Source: Paraburkholderia phenazinium (GTDB lineage: Bacteria > Pseudomonadota > Gammaproteobacteria > Burkholderiales > Burkholderiaceae). From it: 64,000 bases of DNA. The notes under the pieces were generated by a model. The model saw nothing but the letters and a program-made list of their open reading frames with translations, did not search any database and had not been told where the DNA came from. The stretch covers positions 2,046,001-2,110,000 of the forward strand of contig NZ_FSRM01000002.1 of the NCBI RefSeq assembly GCF_900141745.1, in the 5' to 3' direction. A program made the translations under genes and the position numbers. Positions 24,651-32,875 of the stretch are shown here, piece after piece (within the stretch, counting starts at the first letter, position 1; every line of letters begins with the position of its first letter).

Positions 24651-26003
24651 TCAGGCAGTAGTGCCAGAAGAGGAAGCGGACGTCCCGAAGAGTTCGGTCC
24701 GGTAGCCGCTCGCGTCGAGCAGGTAGTCACGCGACGCGGTCACCTCGGCCGACAGTTTTGCCAGATCGACGTCGATCAGCTTGCCGCCTTGCTTGCGCAA
24801 CTGGCCGGCAACCATCACGGTGTCGACATCTGACCGCTCGACAGCCTGGACGACTGTGCCGATGGCGTTGTTCACCGGGAAGACGCTCGCGCCGTTGGTG
24901 CGCACCATGATGATGTCGGCCTGCTTGCCCGGAGTCAGCGAGCCGATCGAACGTTCCAGGCCGGCGGCGCGGGCGCCATTGATCGTCGCGGCTTGCAGCA
25001 CCGCCTCTACCGAGATCGGCGCGGGAGCGTCGGCCTCGCCACGGAATCGGCGATACCGCATGGCTGCGCGCTGCTGCCCGAACAGGGCGTGCATCTCACC
25101 AAACAGATCGCTGCCGAAGGCGGTGTCGAGGTCGATGCCGAGCGCCGGCGTGAGGCCGTGATCGATCGCCTGTTGATACGCGAAGCTATCGTCGTCGAAA
25201 CCGAATAGCGCATCCGAACGGGGATTGACGGTGACGTTCACGCCCGCATCCGCGAACAGCTTCCACGTTTCTTGCGGGACACGTGTGCAGTGATTGAAGA
25301 TGTTGTGCGCGCCCAGCACCCCAGGCTCGGCGAATTCAGGGCCGAGTTTGGCGAGATCGCCGATGAACTCGGTCAGGATCTGCATGTCGAGCCGGCGTGC
25401 GACTTTCCACCAGTCGAGATTGAGCTGACCGAAGAGGCCAACCCGCACCCGGCCCGCCCCAGCGTTCCAGTTAAGTGCGAGGCGTTCGAGATCTTGCGGC
25501 AGATGGGCATTGGACGCTTTCTTGTCCATTGCCGCACCGACCATATGCAGCGCCCGGATGCCGGCCGAGTCGAGTGCTTCGAGCGCTGCATCGGTGTGCT
25601 CGGGGCTGCGCGAGCTGTGGCAGGCGTCGATGATGGTCGTAATGCCGGCGTCGAGCGACGCGACCGCCGTGAGGCGCGTACTCAGATACATGTCGAGCGG
25701 ACGATATTGCGAGCCCAGTGTCTCGGCGACGACATCGATGTAGGCGAATAGATCGTCGACGTCGGGCATCATCCGGCGCATGACGCCGAGCCATGCATGG
25801 TGGTGCGCATCGATCAGGCCGGGCAGGACGATGCTGCCGGCGGCATCGATGACTTCGGCGTCATCGGCCTTCAGACTGGGACCGACGGCCACGATGCGGT
25901 CGCCCTCGACCAGGACGTCGCCGGTGGCGAGATTGGGAACATTGCGGTCCATCGTGACGATGGTGCCGCCCTTAAAAAGGATGGTGCGTGCAGTGCCAGA
26001 CAT
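24651..26003 (-). CDS. Amidohydrolase (chlorohydrolase/cytosine deaminase-like)
   Basis: Metal-dependent hydrolase of 450 residues. N-terminal beta-sandwich with KGGTIVTMD and LVEGDRIVAVGP, then the metal-binding motif IDAHHHAWLG at about residues 63-72, further histidine regions (DACHSSRS, GAHNIFNHCT), the likely metal-binding aspartate in LGIDLDTAF, and the C-terminal GLERSIGSLTPGKQADIIMV that is standard for this family. ATG 26003 has a GGAGGAG site upstream. Substrates of relatives include triazines, cytosine, guanine and adenosine derivatives; which applies is open. First gene of a unit with the MFS and SDR genes, divergent from a LysR regulator. Confidence 0.86.
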   Translation of the reverse strand: MSGTARTILFKGGTIVTMDRNVPNLATGDVLVEGDRIVAVGPSLKADDAEVIDAAGSIVLPGLIDAHHHAWLGVMRRMMPDVDDLFAYIDVVAETLGSQYRPLDMYLSTRLTAVASLDAGITTIIDACHSSRSPEHTDAALEALDSAGIRALHMVGAAMDKKASNAHLPQDLERLALNWNAGAGRVRVGLFGQLNLDWWKVARRLDMQILTEFIGDLAKLGPEFAEPGVLGAHNIFNHCTRVPQETWKLFADAGVNVTVNPRSDALFGFDDDSFAYQQAIDHGLTPALGIDLDTAFGSDLFGEMHALFGQQRAAMRYRRFRGEADAPAPISVEAVLQAATINGARAAGLERSIGSLTPGKQADIIMVRTNGASVFPVNNAIGTVVQAVERSDVDTVMVAGQLRKQGGKLIDVDLAKLSAEVTASRDYLLDASGYRTELFGTSASSSGTTA

Positions 26004-26118
26004 GGTGAACTCCTCCAGGTGGGTTATCGACGACGGCGGAAGGGCGGTGCGGAGCCGTACTTCCGGGTGGCGGCGGCCACTGTGACGCGTCGGTGATGGG
26101 AAGATAGGCGCCCCGCGA

Positions 26119-26179
26119 CTTTTGATTAAGATAGGGTCGTTCAAATGATTTATGCTAAAAGTCAAAGATGAATCAAAGG
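26119..26179. promoter_or_regulatory. Inverted repeat between LysR gene and amidohydrolase operon
   Basis: Arms CTTTTGATT (26119-26127) and AATCAAAGG (26171-26179) are complementary except for one base, in an AT-rich 186-bp divergent intergenic region. A possible LysR regulator site and promoter region; the long gap between arms makes this weak. Confidence 0.35.
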
Positions 26180-26189
26180 CGAGACGCAA

Positions 26190-27116
26190 ATGAGCTTTGA
26201 CGGAAGATTGCTTGCAGGGATGAGCGTGCTGGCGGCCGTCGTCGAGACCGGTAGCTTTACGCGGGCGGGCGAGGTGCTTGGGCTGTCGGCTTCAGGCGTG
26301 AGCCGGTCGATTTCGCGGCTCGAAGCGCGCATGGGGGTACGGTTGCTGGACCGTACGACGCGGGCGCTGCACCTGACCGGCGAGGGCGCCCGGCTCTACG
26401 AACTGGCGGCGCCCCATCTTTCCGGCATCGAGGACGCCGCGAATGTGGTGTCAGGCGCGGCGGTGACGGTTCGCGGGACACTAAGGGTCAGCCTGAATCC
26501 CGTGTTTGCCCGCAACGTTCTGGCGCCGAGATTGCCGGAATTCACCGAGCGCTATCCTGACCTCGCCCTGACGGTGGTGCAGCTACCGGATGCGGGCGAT
26601 CTGGTGACGGAAGGCATCGACGCCGCGGTGCGGTTCGGGCCGCAGCCGGCGTCGAGCATGTCCTCCCGGCTGTTGCTCGAAACCCGTGTGCTGACGGTGG
26701 CGTCGCCGTCGTATATCAAGAAATATGGGCGCCCCGCGACGCCTGGGAAACTCGTCGGGCACGACTGTATCCAGTACATCGATCCACAGCACGGCAAACC
26801 GTTTCACTGGGAATTTCACCGTGGCAAGGAGATCCTGCCTGTCGAGACGACAGGCAGGCTGACGCTAACGGACGTCGATACGATGGTCGGAGCATGTGTG
26901 GCCGGCGCAGGGGTGGCGCAGGTCCTGGCCCTTGGCGTGCAGCATCTTCTTGCAAGCGGCGCCTTGGTTGAACTGTTCCCGGATTGGCCGGGCGAGACCT
27001 TTCCGCTTTATGCTATCCGGCCATCGCGGCGTTTACCTCCCGCAGCGGTCGAGGCATTTCTCGAGTTTTGCTGGGAGCTCTGCCATGGGCCGCGCACGGC
27101 GCCGGTGTCCTCCTGA
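26190..27116 (+). CDS. LysR-family transcriptional regulator
   Basis: A 308-residue regulator with N-terminal HTH (VETGSFTRAGEVLGLSASG, then VSRSISRLEARMGVRLLDRT) and an effector domain (LRVSLNPVFARNVLAPRLPEF). Divergent from the amidohydrolase-MFS-SDR unit, which it probably controls. It converges with the porin gene 68 bp further on. Confidence 0.9.
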   Translation: MSFDGRLLAGMSVLAAVVETGSFTRAGEVLGLSASGVSRSISRLEARMGVRLLDRTTRALHLTGEGARLYELAAPHLSGIEDAANVVSGAAVTVRGTLRVSLNPVFARNVLAPRLPEFTERYPDLALTVVQLPDAGDLVTEGIDAAVRFGPQPASSMSSRLLLETRVLTVASPSYIKKYGRPATPGKLVGHDCIQYIDPQHGKPFHWEFHRGKEILPVETTGRLTLTDVDTMVGACVAGAGVAQVLALGVQHLLASGALVELFPDWPGETFPLYAIRPSRRLPPAAVEAFLEFCWELCHGPRTAPVSS

Positions 27117-27184
27117 GTATGATCGACGGCTGCCCAGCGGAGCGCGTTGCGCGGGGGAATGTGCGAAACATAAATATTGCACTC

Positions 27185-28276
27185 CTAAAAGAAATGCTGA
27201 ATACCAACCGAGATGGCGGTCACTGACCGGCCGGATGCCACGCCAGCTCCCGTGAGCGAAGCGATGCCGTTGGTGCCCGAGGCATGCTGATAGGTCACTT
27301 GCTGGTAGACCGTCGTTCGCTTCGAGAACAGGTACGAGTTTGAAAGGGTAATGGTCTTCCAGTCACCGCCGTCGAGATTTTCCACCCATCCGCCAATCGC
27401 GATGACATCGTCGGGTACGATCGTCCAGTTCACACCAGCGTCCACGGTGTTGGCGTTACCCTGGCCCGTTGCCAAGGTGATGCGCGACTGCGTAAACGTG
27501 GTGTGCAGAAGCACATTCTTAAACTGATACGACGCTCCGAGTCCCCAATTGACAAGCTTGTTGGCAACAACGCCCTCGGCCTGAGGAAGCGAGGTGCCAA
27601 ACAGCGAAGGAAGCCCAATAGCGCTGGAGAGCTCCAGAAAGCGATTGTTCTCGTTCGCGTACGTGGCGGCCAGACTCAGAGGTCCGCCCTTGTACTGGAC
27701 AAAGAACGAGTAGTCCCTGCTCTCGCTGAAATTGCCGGCCACATTTCCGAATGCAAATTCGGCGCCCGAGGAGAACCCGCCGATGGTCGGGCTCACATAC
27801 TTCACCGCATTGTTGAACTGGAAGAAGTTGGCAATCTCATCGAGGTTGCCTTGGTGAAGCGAGAGAATGTTCCCCAGTATAAAGGGCGTTTGATAGCTGG
27901 ACAGAACGTCATACATGAAGCTGGGTTGGTGACCGAGCGTCAACGTTCCATAGGTGTCCGACTGCAGTCCGACGTATGCCTTTCTGTTGAATAGCGTGCC
28001 GGGAACCAGCGCCTCGCCATTGTTCAGCGTGTACTCGTTCTGCAGATCGAAGACGGTGCGTAGCCCGCCGCCTAGGTCTTCAACTCCCTTGATGCCGAAA
28101 ATGTCGGGGGAGTGCGTGTTTTCCTCCTGAAACAGGGCATGTCCTCCGACATTGCTGATGTACTGGACTGCGGTGTCCGCAATGCCATATAAGGTCACGC
28201 TGGATTGCGCGTTGGCGGAACTGGTCACGGAAAGTGCCACGATCGCGCCTGCCACAGTACGTCCAAAGATTGCCAT
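27185..28276 (-). CDS. Gram-negative porin, OmpC-like (Burkholderia type)
   Basis: Outer membrane general diffusion porin of 363 residues: signal peptide (to ANAQ, about residue 23), then the typical first strand SSVTLYGIADTAVQYIS, the GIKGVEDLGGGLRTVFDLQNEY segment, RKAYVGLQSDTYGTLTLGHQ, and a C-terminus ending in phenylalanine. Start at ATG 28276 with GGAGAC upstream. It stands with its promoter towards the IclR gene; the 285-bp region between them contains an operator-like element also found before the monooxygenase operon, so it may serve uptake of that substrate. Confidence 0.93.
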   Translation of the reverse strand: MAIFGRTVAGAIVALSVTSSANAQSSVTLYGIADTAVQYISNVGGHALFQEENTHSPDIFGIKGVEDLGGGLRTVFDLQNEYTLNNGEALVPGTLFNRKAYVGLQSDTYGTLTLGHQPSFMYDVLSSYQTPFILGNILSLHQGNLDEIANFFQFNNAVKYVSPTIGGFSSGAEFAFGNVAGNFSESRDYSFFVQYKGGPLSLAATYANENNRFLELSSAIGLPSLFGTSLPQAEGVVANKLVNWGLGASYQFKNVLLHTTFTQSRITLATGQGNANTVDAGVNWTIVPDDVIAIGGWVENLDGGDWKTITLSNSYLFSKRTTVYQQVTYQHASGTNGIASLTGAGVASGRSVTAISVGIQHFF

Positions 28277-28435
28277 GCCCTGTCTCCAATCCGGTTGTTG
28301 CTCTTCCGAACAAGTTATTGATTTAAGGGAAATCCAAAAAATATTTGTACTACTAATGAAATGAGCGGATAAAAATTCAATCGTTTGTCCCAGCTGCTCG
28401 CTCGTGCGTAATCGCCTCAGCTCGCCGGTGTTGCA

Positions 28436-28469
28436 TTCAACAGTAATGAATGACACAATGTATGTTGAA
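28436..28469. promoter_or_regulatory. Operator-like element, copy 1 (IclR/porin region)
   Basis: Half-sites TTCAACA (28436-28442) and TGTTGAA (28463-28469) form a perfect inverted repeat with a 34-bp span. The left part matches copy 2 at 35432 in 15 of 18 bases. It lies between the divergent porin and IclR genes. Confidence 0.65.
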
Positions 28470-28561
28470 CAATATAGGGGCCGCCCCGGGACGTGTCAAC
28501 ACGATGAACGTCCGTGGAAACCCGGGCGGCGTTTTCTTATGACTTCTACTGCGGCTGAAAA

Positions 28562-29338
28562 ATGACCAATGTGACTGCGAGACGCGGCATTCAGTCTGTC
28601 GAGATTGCGTTCCGGATCCTGTCGGCGTTGCAGACGAGTGTGCGAGCACTCCCTCTCAGGGAAATTGCTGCGTTGTCCGAACTGTCGCCGAGCGCGACAA
28701 GCAACTACATGATCAGTCTGGTGCGAACCGGGCTTGTATCGGCGGACGAAAAACCGGGCTGCTACAAGCTCGGGCCAGCGTCGCTCGCACTGGGTATGAG
28801 CGCGATCAACCAGCTGGACGGATTCGATATCGTGCGCCGGGAGGTGATCGCCCTGCGGGAAGCCACCCTGAGTGGTGCGGCCGTGACCGCGTGGACCGAA
28901 GATGGACCAGTTAGTCTCTTCAAGCAGGAGGGGCAGACCCGCAGCATTCTTGAGCTGAGAACGGGCCTGATTCCGCTCGTCACGACTGCCGCGGGAAAGC
29001 TGTTCGTCGCCTGTCTCCAACCCGAGCGCACCGACGATCTCATCAGCCGCGAACTGTCCGCGGGACAGGAATGGAGCCCCGCTTCCTTCCGTGACGAAGC
29101 GATCACTGAATTGCGCACTTGCGGCTTCACAGCGGTTCATCGCGGGGACATGGGTTACGTGTCTGTCGCGGCCCCTATCTGGGACAGGGACGGTGATCTC
29201 CGATTCGCCATCAGTCTCATCGGATCGCCTGCAACACTGAACACGGAAATTGAAGGTAAAGAGATCAAGGCGCTGCTCGATAGCGCGGTTCGAGCTACGG
29301 TTGCGCTCGGCGGAAAGGTCCCCCGCAAGATCGGGTAG
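28562..29338 (+). CDS. IclR-family transcriptional regulator
   Basis: A 258-residue regulator: winged HTH over residues 5-70 (IAFRILSALQTSVRALPLRE, then IAALSELSPSATSNYMISLV) and an effector-binding domain (LREATLSGAAVTAWTEDGPV, PLVTTAAGKLFVACL, GDMGYVSVAAPIWDRDGDL). It sits at the end of the catabolic operon it faces tail-to-tail, 11 bp from the hydrolase gene. Its effector domain resembles the C-terminal half of the flavin reductase encoded at 30284, which suggests a shared ligand. Confidence 0.9.
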   Translation: MTNVTARRGIQSVEIAFRILSALQTSVRALPLREIAALSELSPSATSNYMISLVRTGLVSADEKPGCYKLGPASLALGMSAINQLDGFDIVRREVIALREATLSGAAVTAWTEDGPVSLFKQEGQTRSILELRTGLIPLVTTAAGKLFVACLQPERTDDLISRELSAGQEWSPASFRDEAITELRTCGFTAVHRGDMGYVSVAAPIWDRDGDLRFAISLIGSPATLNTEIEGKEIKALLDSAVRATVALGGKVPRKIG

Positions 29339-29349
29339 AAGCTGGGCGC

Positions 29350-30231
29350 TCAAAGCCGGTGCGCGCCGTCTGTCCCAGCGCCCGCCGCTGCCAGCACGAT
29401 GGCATTGAACGCCTCTGGCGCTTCGAGTTTCGGCATGTGGCCGATCGCATCGAGCACATGGAGTGTCGAATGGCGAGCGGCCTCATGAATCGGCCGGGCA
29501 TGCGCTTCAACCGGAGCGAGGCGGTCCAGGTTGCCGACCACGACGGAGATCGGCGCCTGGATCGAACGGATTACGGATGGCGTATACGTCGAGAAGAGCA
29601 TATCCACGGCTTGCGCCCAACCTGTAGGGGTCACCGCGTCTCGCAGCCGGGATACGACCGCGCGAACCAGGGGGGCGGCGTTTGGCGCGAGCAGAGCGTC
29701 GACTACAGCGGCGCGCGCTTCGGGCGATTGTGCCGTTGCACTTCGCATCAGAGCTTCTCGCGCCGCGTCGCGCTCGGCACCGGACAGGTGTCCTCGTGCG
29801 ACATTGGGAGCGCTCAGGACGACGGCATGCGTAGCCGCCGGGTAACGCGCCGCAAACGTCGCGGCGATGACGCTCCCCCATGAACTGCCTACGACGGTTG
29901 CACGCGTGACGCCTAGCGCGGACAACATGCCCGCGAGCGCATCCGCATAGTCTGTTGCGGCCGGCGTGCTGACCGCGAAGGGACTGCTTTGCCCGTAGCC
30001 GGGGGCATCCCAGGCAATCACCCGATAGTTCTTGCTCAGTGCCGCGAGCTGCGCGCGATATCCCGCCGAGCTCGAACCAATGCCATGCAGCAGCATGATG
30101 GCGGGCGCGTTCGCGTCGCCGGTAGCCCGATATGTGATCACTCGTTTGTCCCCGAGTGTTGGGAGGTTCAATGTGGCTTCCTCGATGGCGGGCAGCGGGG
30201 ATTCAAGAAGATGGGTGTCTGTTTCAGTCAT
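29350..30231 (-). CDS. Alpha/beta hydrolase
   Basis: Serine hydrolase of 293 residues with the alpha/beta fold: oxyanion strand MLLHGIGSSSAG around residue 47, nucleophile elbow VGSSWGS around residue 117, acid in VVGNLDRLAP and histidine in DAIGHMPKLE. The pattern is close to the group that hydrolyses ring-cleavage products, enol-lactones or lactones. Last gene of the monooxygenase operon, so the expected job is hydrolysis of the ester, lactone or diketone made by the oxygenase. Substrate not known. Confidence 0.86.
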   Translation of the reverse strand: MTETDTHLLESPLPAIEEATLNLPTLGDKRVITYRATGDANAPAIMLLHGIGSSSAGYRAQLAALSKNYRVIAWDAPGYGQSSPFAVSTPAATDYADALAGMLSALGVTRATVVGSSWGSVIAATFAARYPAATHAVVLSAPNVARGHLSGAERDAAREALMRSATAQSPEARAAVVDALLAPNAAPLVRAVVSRLRDAVTPTGWAQAVDMLFSTYTPSVIRSIQAPISVVVGNLDRLAPVEAHARPIHEAARHSTLHVLDAIGHMPKLEAPEAFNAIVLAAAGAGTDGAHRL

Positions 30232-30283
30232 GATTAGGAGTCCAGCCGATATATCAGTCGCTTTAATCAGGGCAAAAGCCGGT

Positions 30284-31393
30284 TCACGCCTCTTTCAACG
30301 CAGCGGAGATCTCGCGCGCGGCGGCCCCGAGGGCTTCTGCACAAGGACTGTCGGCCGCAGCATCGAACTGCTCGGCTGGGCCGATCGCCGTCAGTGCCAG
30401 CACGGCCAGTCCGCCTGGAGAAAGAATCGGCACGCTGATGGCGTTAGCGAGTGTCCGGTCGTCATAAAACGGCGCGGGGCGCCTCGTCGCAACATGTGAG
30501 GCCCTGACGGATTCCAGTTCGCGTGCAAGTGACTCCGCGGTGAGGGGCGGTTCGCCAGAGGCTTGTCGCGCGTTATCACGCAGTTCTGCGGTCACGAATC
30601 GATCGACCGCCTCGGGCGGAAGGAAGGCCGCGAGAGCCAACCCCGAAGCGGAGGATGTCACCGGTAGCACAAGTCCCAGCGGCAGATCGGCGGCCACGGG
30701 CGTGGTGGCGGCCTGCCACGCGATCACCGTGGGACCGTGATTGCCCCACGCTACCAGCGCAAGGGTCTTGTCGAGTGTCTGCGCGAGCCGCAACATGGCG
30801 CGGCTCGCCAGCCGGACAGCATGGGGCTGCGATTTCATCGCGCCTTTCGTGCCGACTGGCGCCACGCCAAGGTCGTGCGGGTCGGCGACCAGATACTGCC
30901 CGCCACCGAATACCAGTGGCCGTCTCGTACTCTGGCGGATGCTATCCACCGAGCCCACATAAATCACATGATCTCCGCCGGGATAGCGGGAGACCACCTC
31001 GCACTCCAGCCATGCGCTGCAATCACGCAGCAGCGGCAGCCCGTCGACGCCAAGGTCATGGTCGATGCCGGAGAATTTGTCCGGTGACCGGGTCGCAAAG
31101 TGATTGGCAAGGTCGTATTGGTGCTCAGCCAGGATGTTGATGGTGAATCTCTGGGCATCTTTGAACGCCGAATGGCTTCCCGCAGATGTCGCCTGACTCC
31201 ATAAAACGAGAGGCGGATCCAGCGATACCGAGGAAAACGAATTGGCAGTGAGGCCGTGCATGCGTCCCTCGGCGTCGACGGTGGTGACCACCGTGACACC
31301 GGTTACGAAAGAGCCCAGTACGTCTCTCAACTGACGTTTGTCGAACGTCCTGACTGCAGGACGTTCCTTGTCTGACGAAGTACCTCCAGTCAT
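30284..31393 (-). CDS. Flavin reductase fused to an IclR-type effector domain
   Basis: A 369-residue two-domain protein. Residues 1 to about 180 are a flavin reductase of the FMN-binding split-barrel type (RDVLGSFVTGVTVVTT, GLTANSFSSVSLDPPLVLW, INILAEHQ, FSGIDHDLGVDGLPLL, DHVIYVGSVD). Residues from about 190 to the end resemble the ligand-binding part of IclR regulators (ALVAWGNHGPTVIAW, LPVTSSASGLALAAFLP, ISVPILSPGGLAVLALTAIG) but no helix-turn-helix is present. The gene overlaps the upstream monooxygenase by 4 bp, so it should supply reduced FMN to it. A ligand-responsive C-terminal domain on a reductase is known for the p-hydroxyphenylacetate hydroxylase reductase (MarR-like there); here the domain is IclR-like, and substrate-gated flavin reduction is an inference. 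Confidence 0.85.
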   Translation of the reverse strand: MTGGTSSDKERPAVRTFDKRQLRDVLGSFVTGVTVVTTVDAEGRMHGLTANSFSSVSLDPPLVLWSQATSAGSHSAFKDAQRFTINILAEHQYDLANHFATRSPDKFSGIDHDLGVDGLPLLRDCSAWLECEVVSRYPGGDHVIYVGSVDSIRQSTRRPLVFGGGQYLVADPHDLGVAPVGTKGAMKSQPHAVRLASRAMLRLAQTLDKTLALVAWGNHGPTVIAWQAATTPVAADLPLGLVLPVTSSASGLALAAFLPPEAVDRFVTAELRDNARQASGEPPLTAESLARELESVRASHVATRRPAPFYDDRTLANAISVPILSPGGLAVLALTAIGPAEQFDAAADSPCAEALGAAAREISAALKEA

Positions 31394-32412
31394 GACAGAA
31401 CCTTTTGCGACTCGCCGAACGCCGGCATGACAGACTCGTGGAACAGGCCGATAGACGTCTTTGCTTCGGATACCGACATGTCCCCGAACATGAATGTGCC
31501 GATGAGGTAGTTGAACCCCCCGTCGTGCGCCTGCGCCAGCAGTTTTTCACGGACGGCTTCCGGCCGGCCCACGACGGCGAGGCCCGATTCCACGAGCGGC
31601 TCTATTGTCGGCGGAAGCTTCTGGTTGACCGGTTCCGTCCCGTGCTTCTTCCAGAGTTTGAAAAAGTTCGGATAGAACACCGACCATGCCCGCGAGGCAA
31701 TTTCCATAGCCTCCTGATCCGTTTCCGCGACGACGATATAGCGATTCACGCCGATGAGCGGCTCAGCGACAGACGGGTGCCGTTTTGCAAATTCTTCGTG
31801 ATATCGGTCGGTGATGGCTCGGACCCGCTGGATCGGACCGCCGCATACGATGTTCATCTTCTCCTGGGCCGGCCATACCGTCGATTCCGGCGATGCCAGC
31901 GCGTACCAGGTCGGAGGGGGCGTCTGCAGCGGCTTGAGTTCGACCGGCATGTCGTTGAATTGCCAGAACGTCCCTTCGTAGTTGAGGGTGTCCGAGCTGA
32001 GATAGCGCTTGATGATTTCATACGACTCGACGTATCTGGCTTGCGCTGTGGCTGGATCGATCCCGAGCGCCTCGATCTCGTGGGGCGAGGCGCCTCGGCC
32101 TACGCCATACTCCAGGCGGCCGCCGCTCAGATTGTCGAGCATGCAGATTTCTTCCGCGAGACGCACGGGGTGATGGATCGGAAGAATGTAGACCAGCGGA
32201 GACAGGCGCAGTCTTTCCGTGCGCTGCGCGGCAGCGGCGAGAAACACGCTTTGCGACGGGCAGGCACTCAGCGTGGTCGCATGGTGTTCCGACATGTGAT
32301 AGCAATGGAAGCCAAGCCTGTCATAAAGCTCGATAATCTGCATTCTATCTTCGTACTGCTTATGAATTGGCAGACCATTGCGATCATTTTGATCAAAGAT
32401 GCCGAATTTCAT
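31390..32412 (-). CDS. LLM-class flavin-dependent monooxygenase (luciferase-like)
   Basis: FMNH2-dependent oxygenase of the bacterial luciferase-like superfamily, 340 residues. Family marks: MKFGIFDQND start, FHCYHMSEHHATTLSACPS, LSPLVYILPIHHPVRLAEEI, LDNLSGGRLEYGVGRGASPHE. The C-terminal part has VVGRPEAVREKL. The reduced flavin should come from the overlapping reductase gene. Relatives include alkane and alkanesulfonate monooxygenases and type II Baeyer-Villiger monooxygenases; with a hydrolase, CoA ligase and enoyl-CoA hydratase next to it, a Baeyer-Villiger or ring-opening role fits best, but the substrate is not readable. Confidence 0.88.
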   Translation of the reverse strand: MKFGIFDQNDRNGLPIHKQYEDRMQIIELYDRLGFHCYHMSEHHATTLSACPSQSVFLAAAAQRTERLRLSPLVYILPIHHPVRLAEEICMLDNLSGGRLEYGVGRGASPHEIEALGIDPATAQARYVESYEIIKRYLSSDTLNYEGTFWQFNDMPVELKPLQTPPPTWYALASPESTVWPAQEKMNIVCGGPIQRVRAITDRYHEEFAKRHPSVAEPLIGVNRYIVVAETDQEAMEIASRAWSVFYPNFFKLWKKHGTEPVNQKLPPTIEPLVESGLAVVGRPEAVREKLLAQAHDGGFNYLIGTFMFGDMSVSEAKTSIGLFHESVMPAFGESQKVLS

Positions 32413-32451
32413 CGATTTTCCAGTAAGGTGAGAAATGAGTGATCTTCTGAC

Positions 32452-32817
32452 TTAGCGGGTCGAAGACTTGCTGAATACCTGGAAGATATTCTCTTCCGGA
32501 TCCTTGTAGGTGGTAACGACGCCGTGCGTGCCCATGTCGCGCTGCGCGAGTAGCTGGCCACCCGCAGACACGATTTTCTGCCTGACTTCGTCTTGGTCCG
32601 CGCTGGCGATCTGAAAGACGGGGACGGCTCCGACGGTTCCTTCAGCTGCTTCCTCTGGCGAACTCAGGGCAAATGCACCGCGTTGCAGGCGGAATTGAGT
32701 CCATTTGTTCTCGTCGCGGAACTGGACAGGCATCCCCAGCGCCGATACGTAGAAATCTTCCAGCTGGTCCATATCCTTCGCGATGAAATAGACGGTTTGT
32801 ATATCAACTTCTGCCAT
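32452..32817 (-). CDS. VOC-family (glyoxalase/bleomycin resistance fold) protein
   Basis: Small metal-binding-fold protein of 121 residues: a beta-alpha-beta-beta-beta unit starting VYFIAKDMDQLEDFYVSALG and a second ending DPEENIFQVF, whose glutamate is a typical metal ligand position. Start at ATG 32817, with GGAG eight bases upstream. VOC proteins can be dioxygenases, isomerases, epimerases or binding proteins. In this operon it might isomerise or cleave an intermediate of the oxygenase pathway. Confidence 0.8.
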   Translation of the reverse strand: MAEVDIQTVYFIAKDMDQLEDFYVSALGMPVQFRDENKWTQFRLQRGAFALSSPEEAAEGTVGAVPVFQIASADQDEVRQKIVSAGGQLLAQRDMGTHGVVTTYKDPEENIFQVFSKSSTR

Positions 32818-32875
32818 GGCAGCACTCCGGCAAATGGTGGTAACGGAATTGATGTGGGCTCCTGACCGGGGAGCG

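Noticed and set aside
31405..32442. 345-residue plus-strand frame opposite the LLM monooxygenase
   Set aside because: No recognisable domain, and it mirrors a gene with clear family motifs on the other strand.
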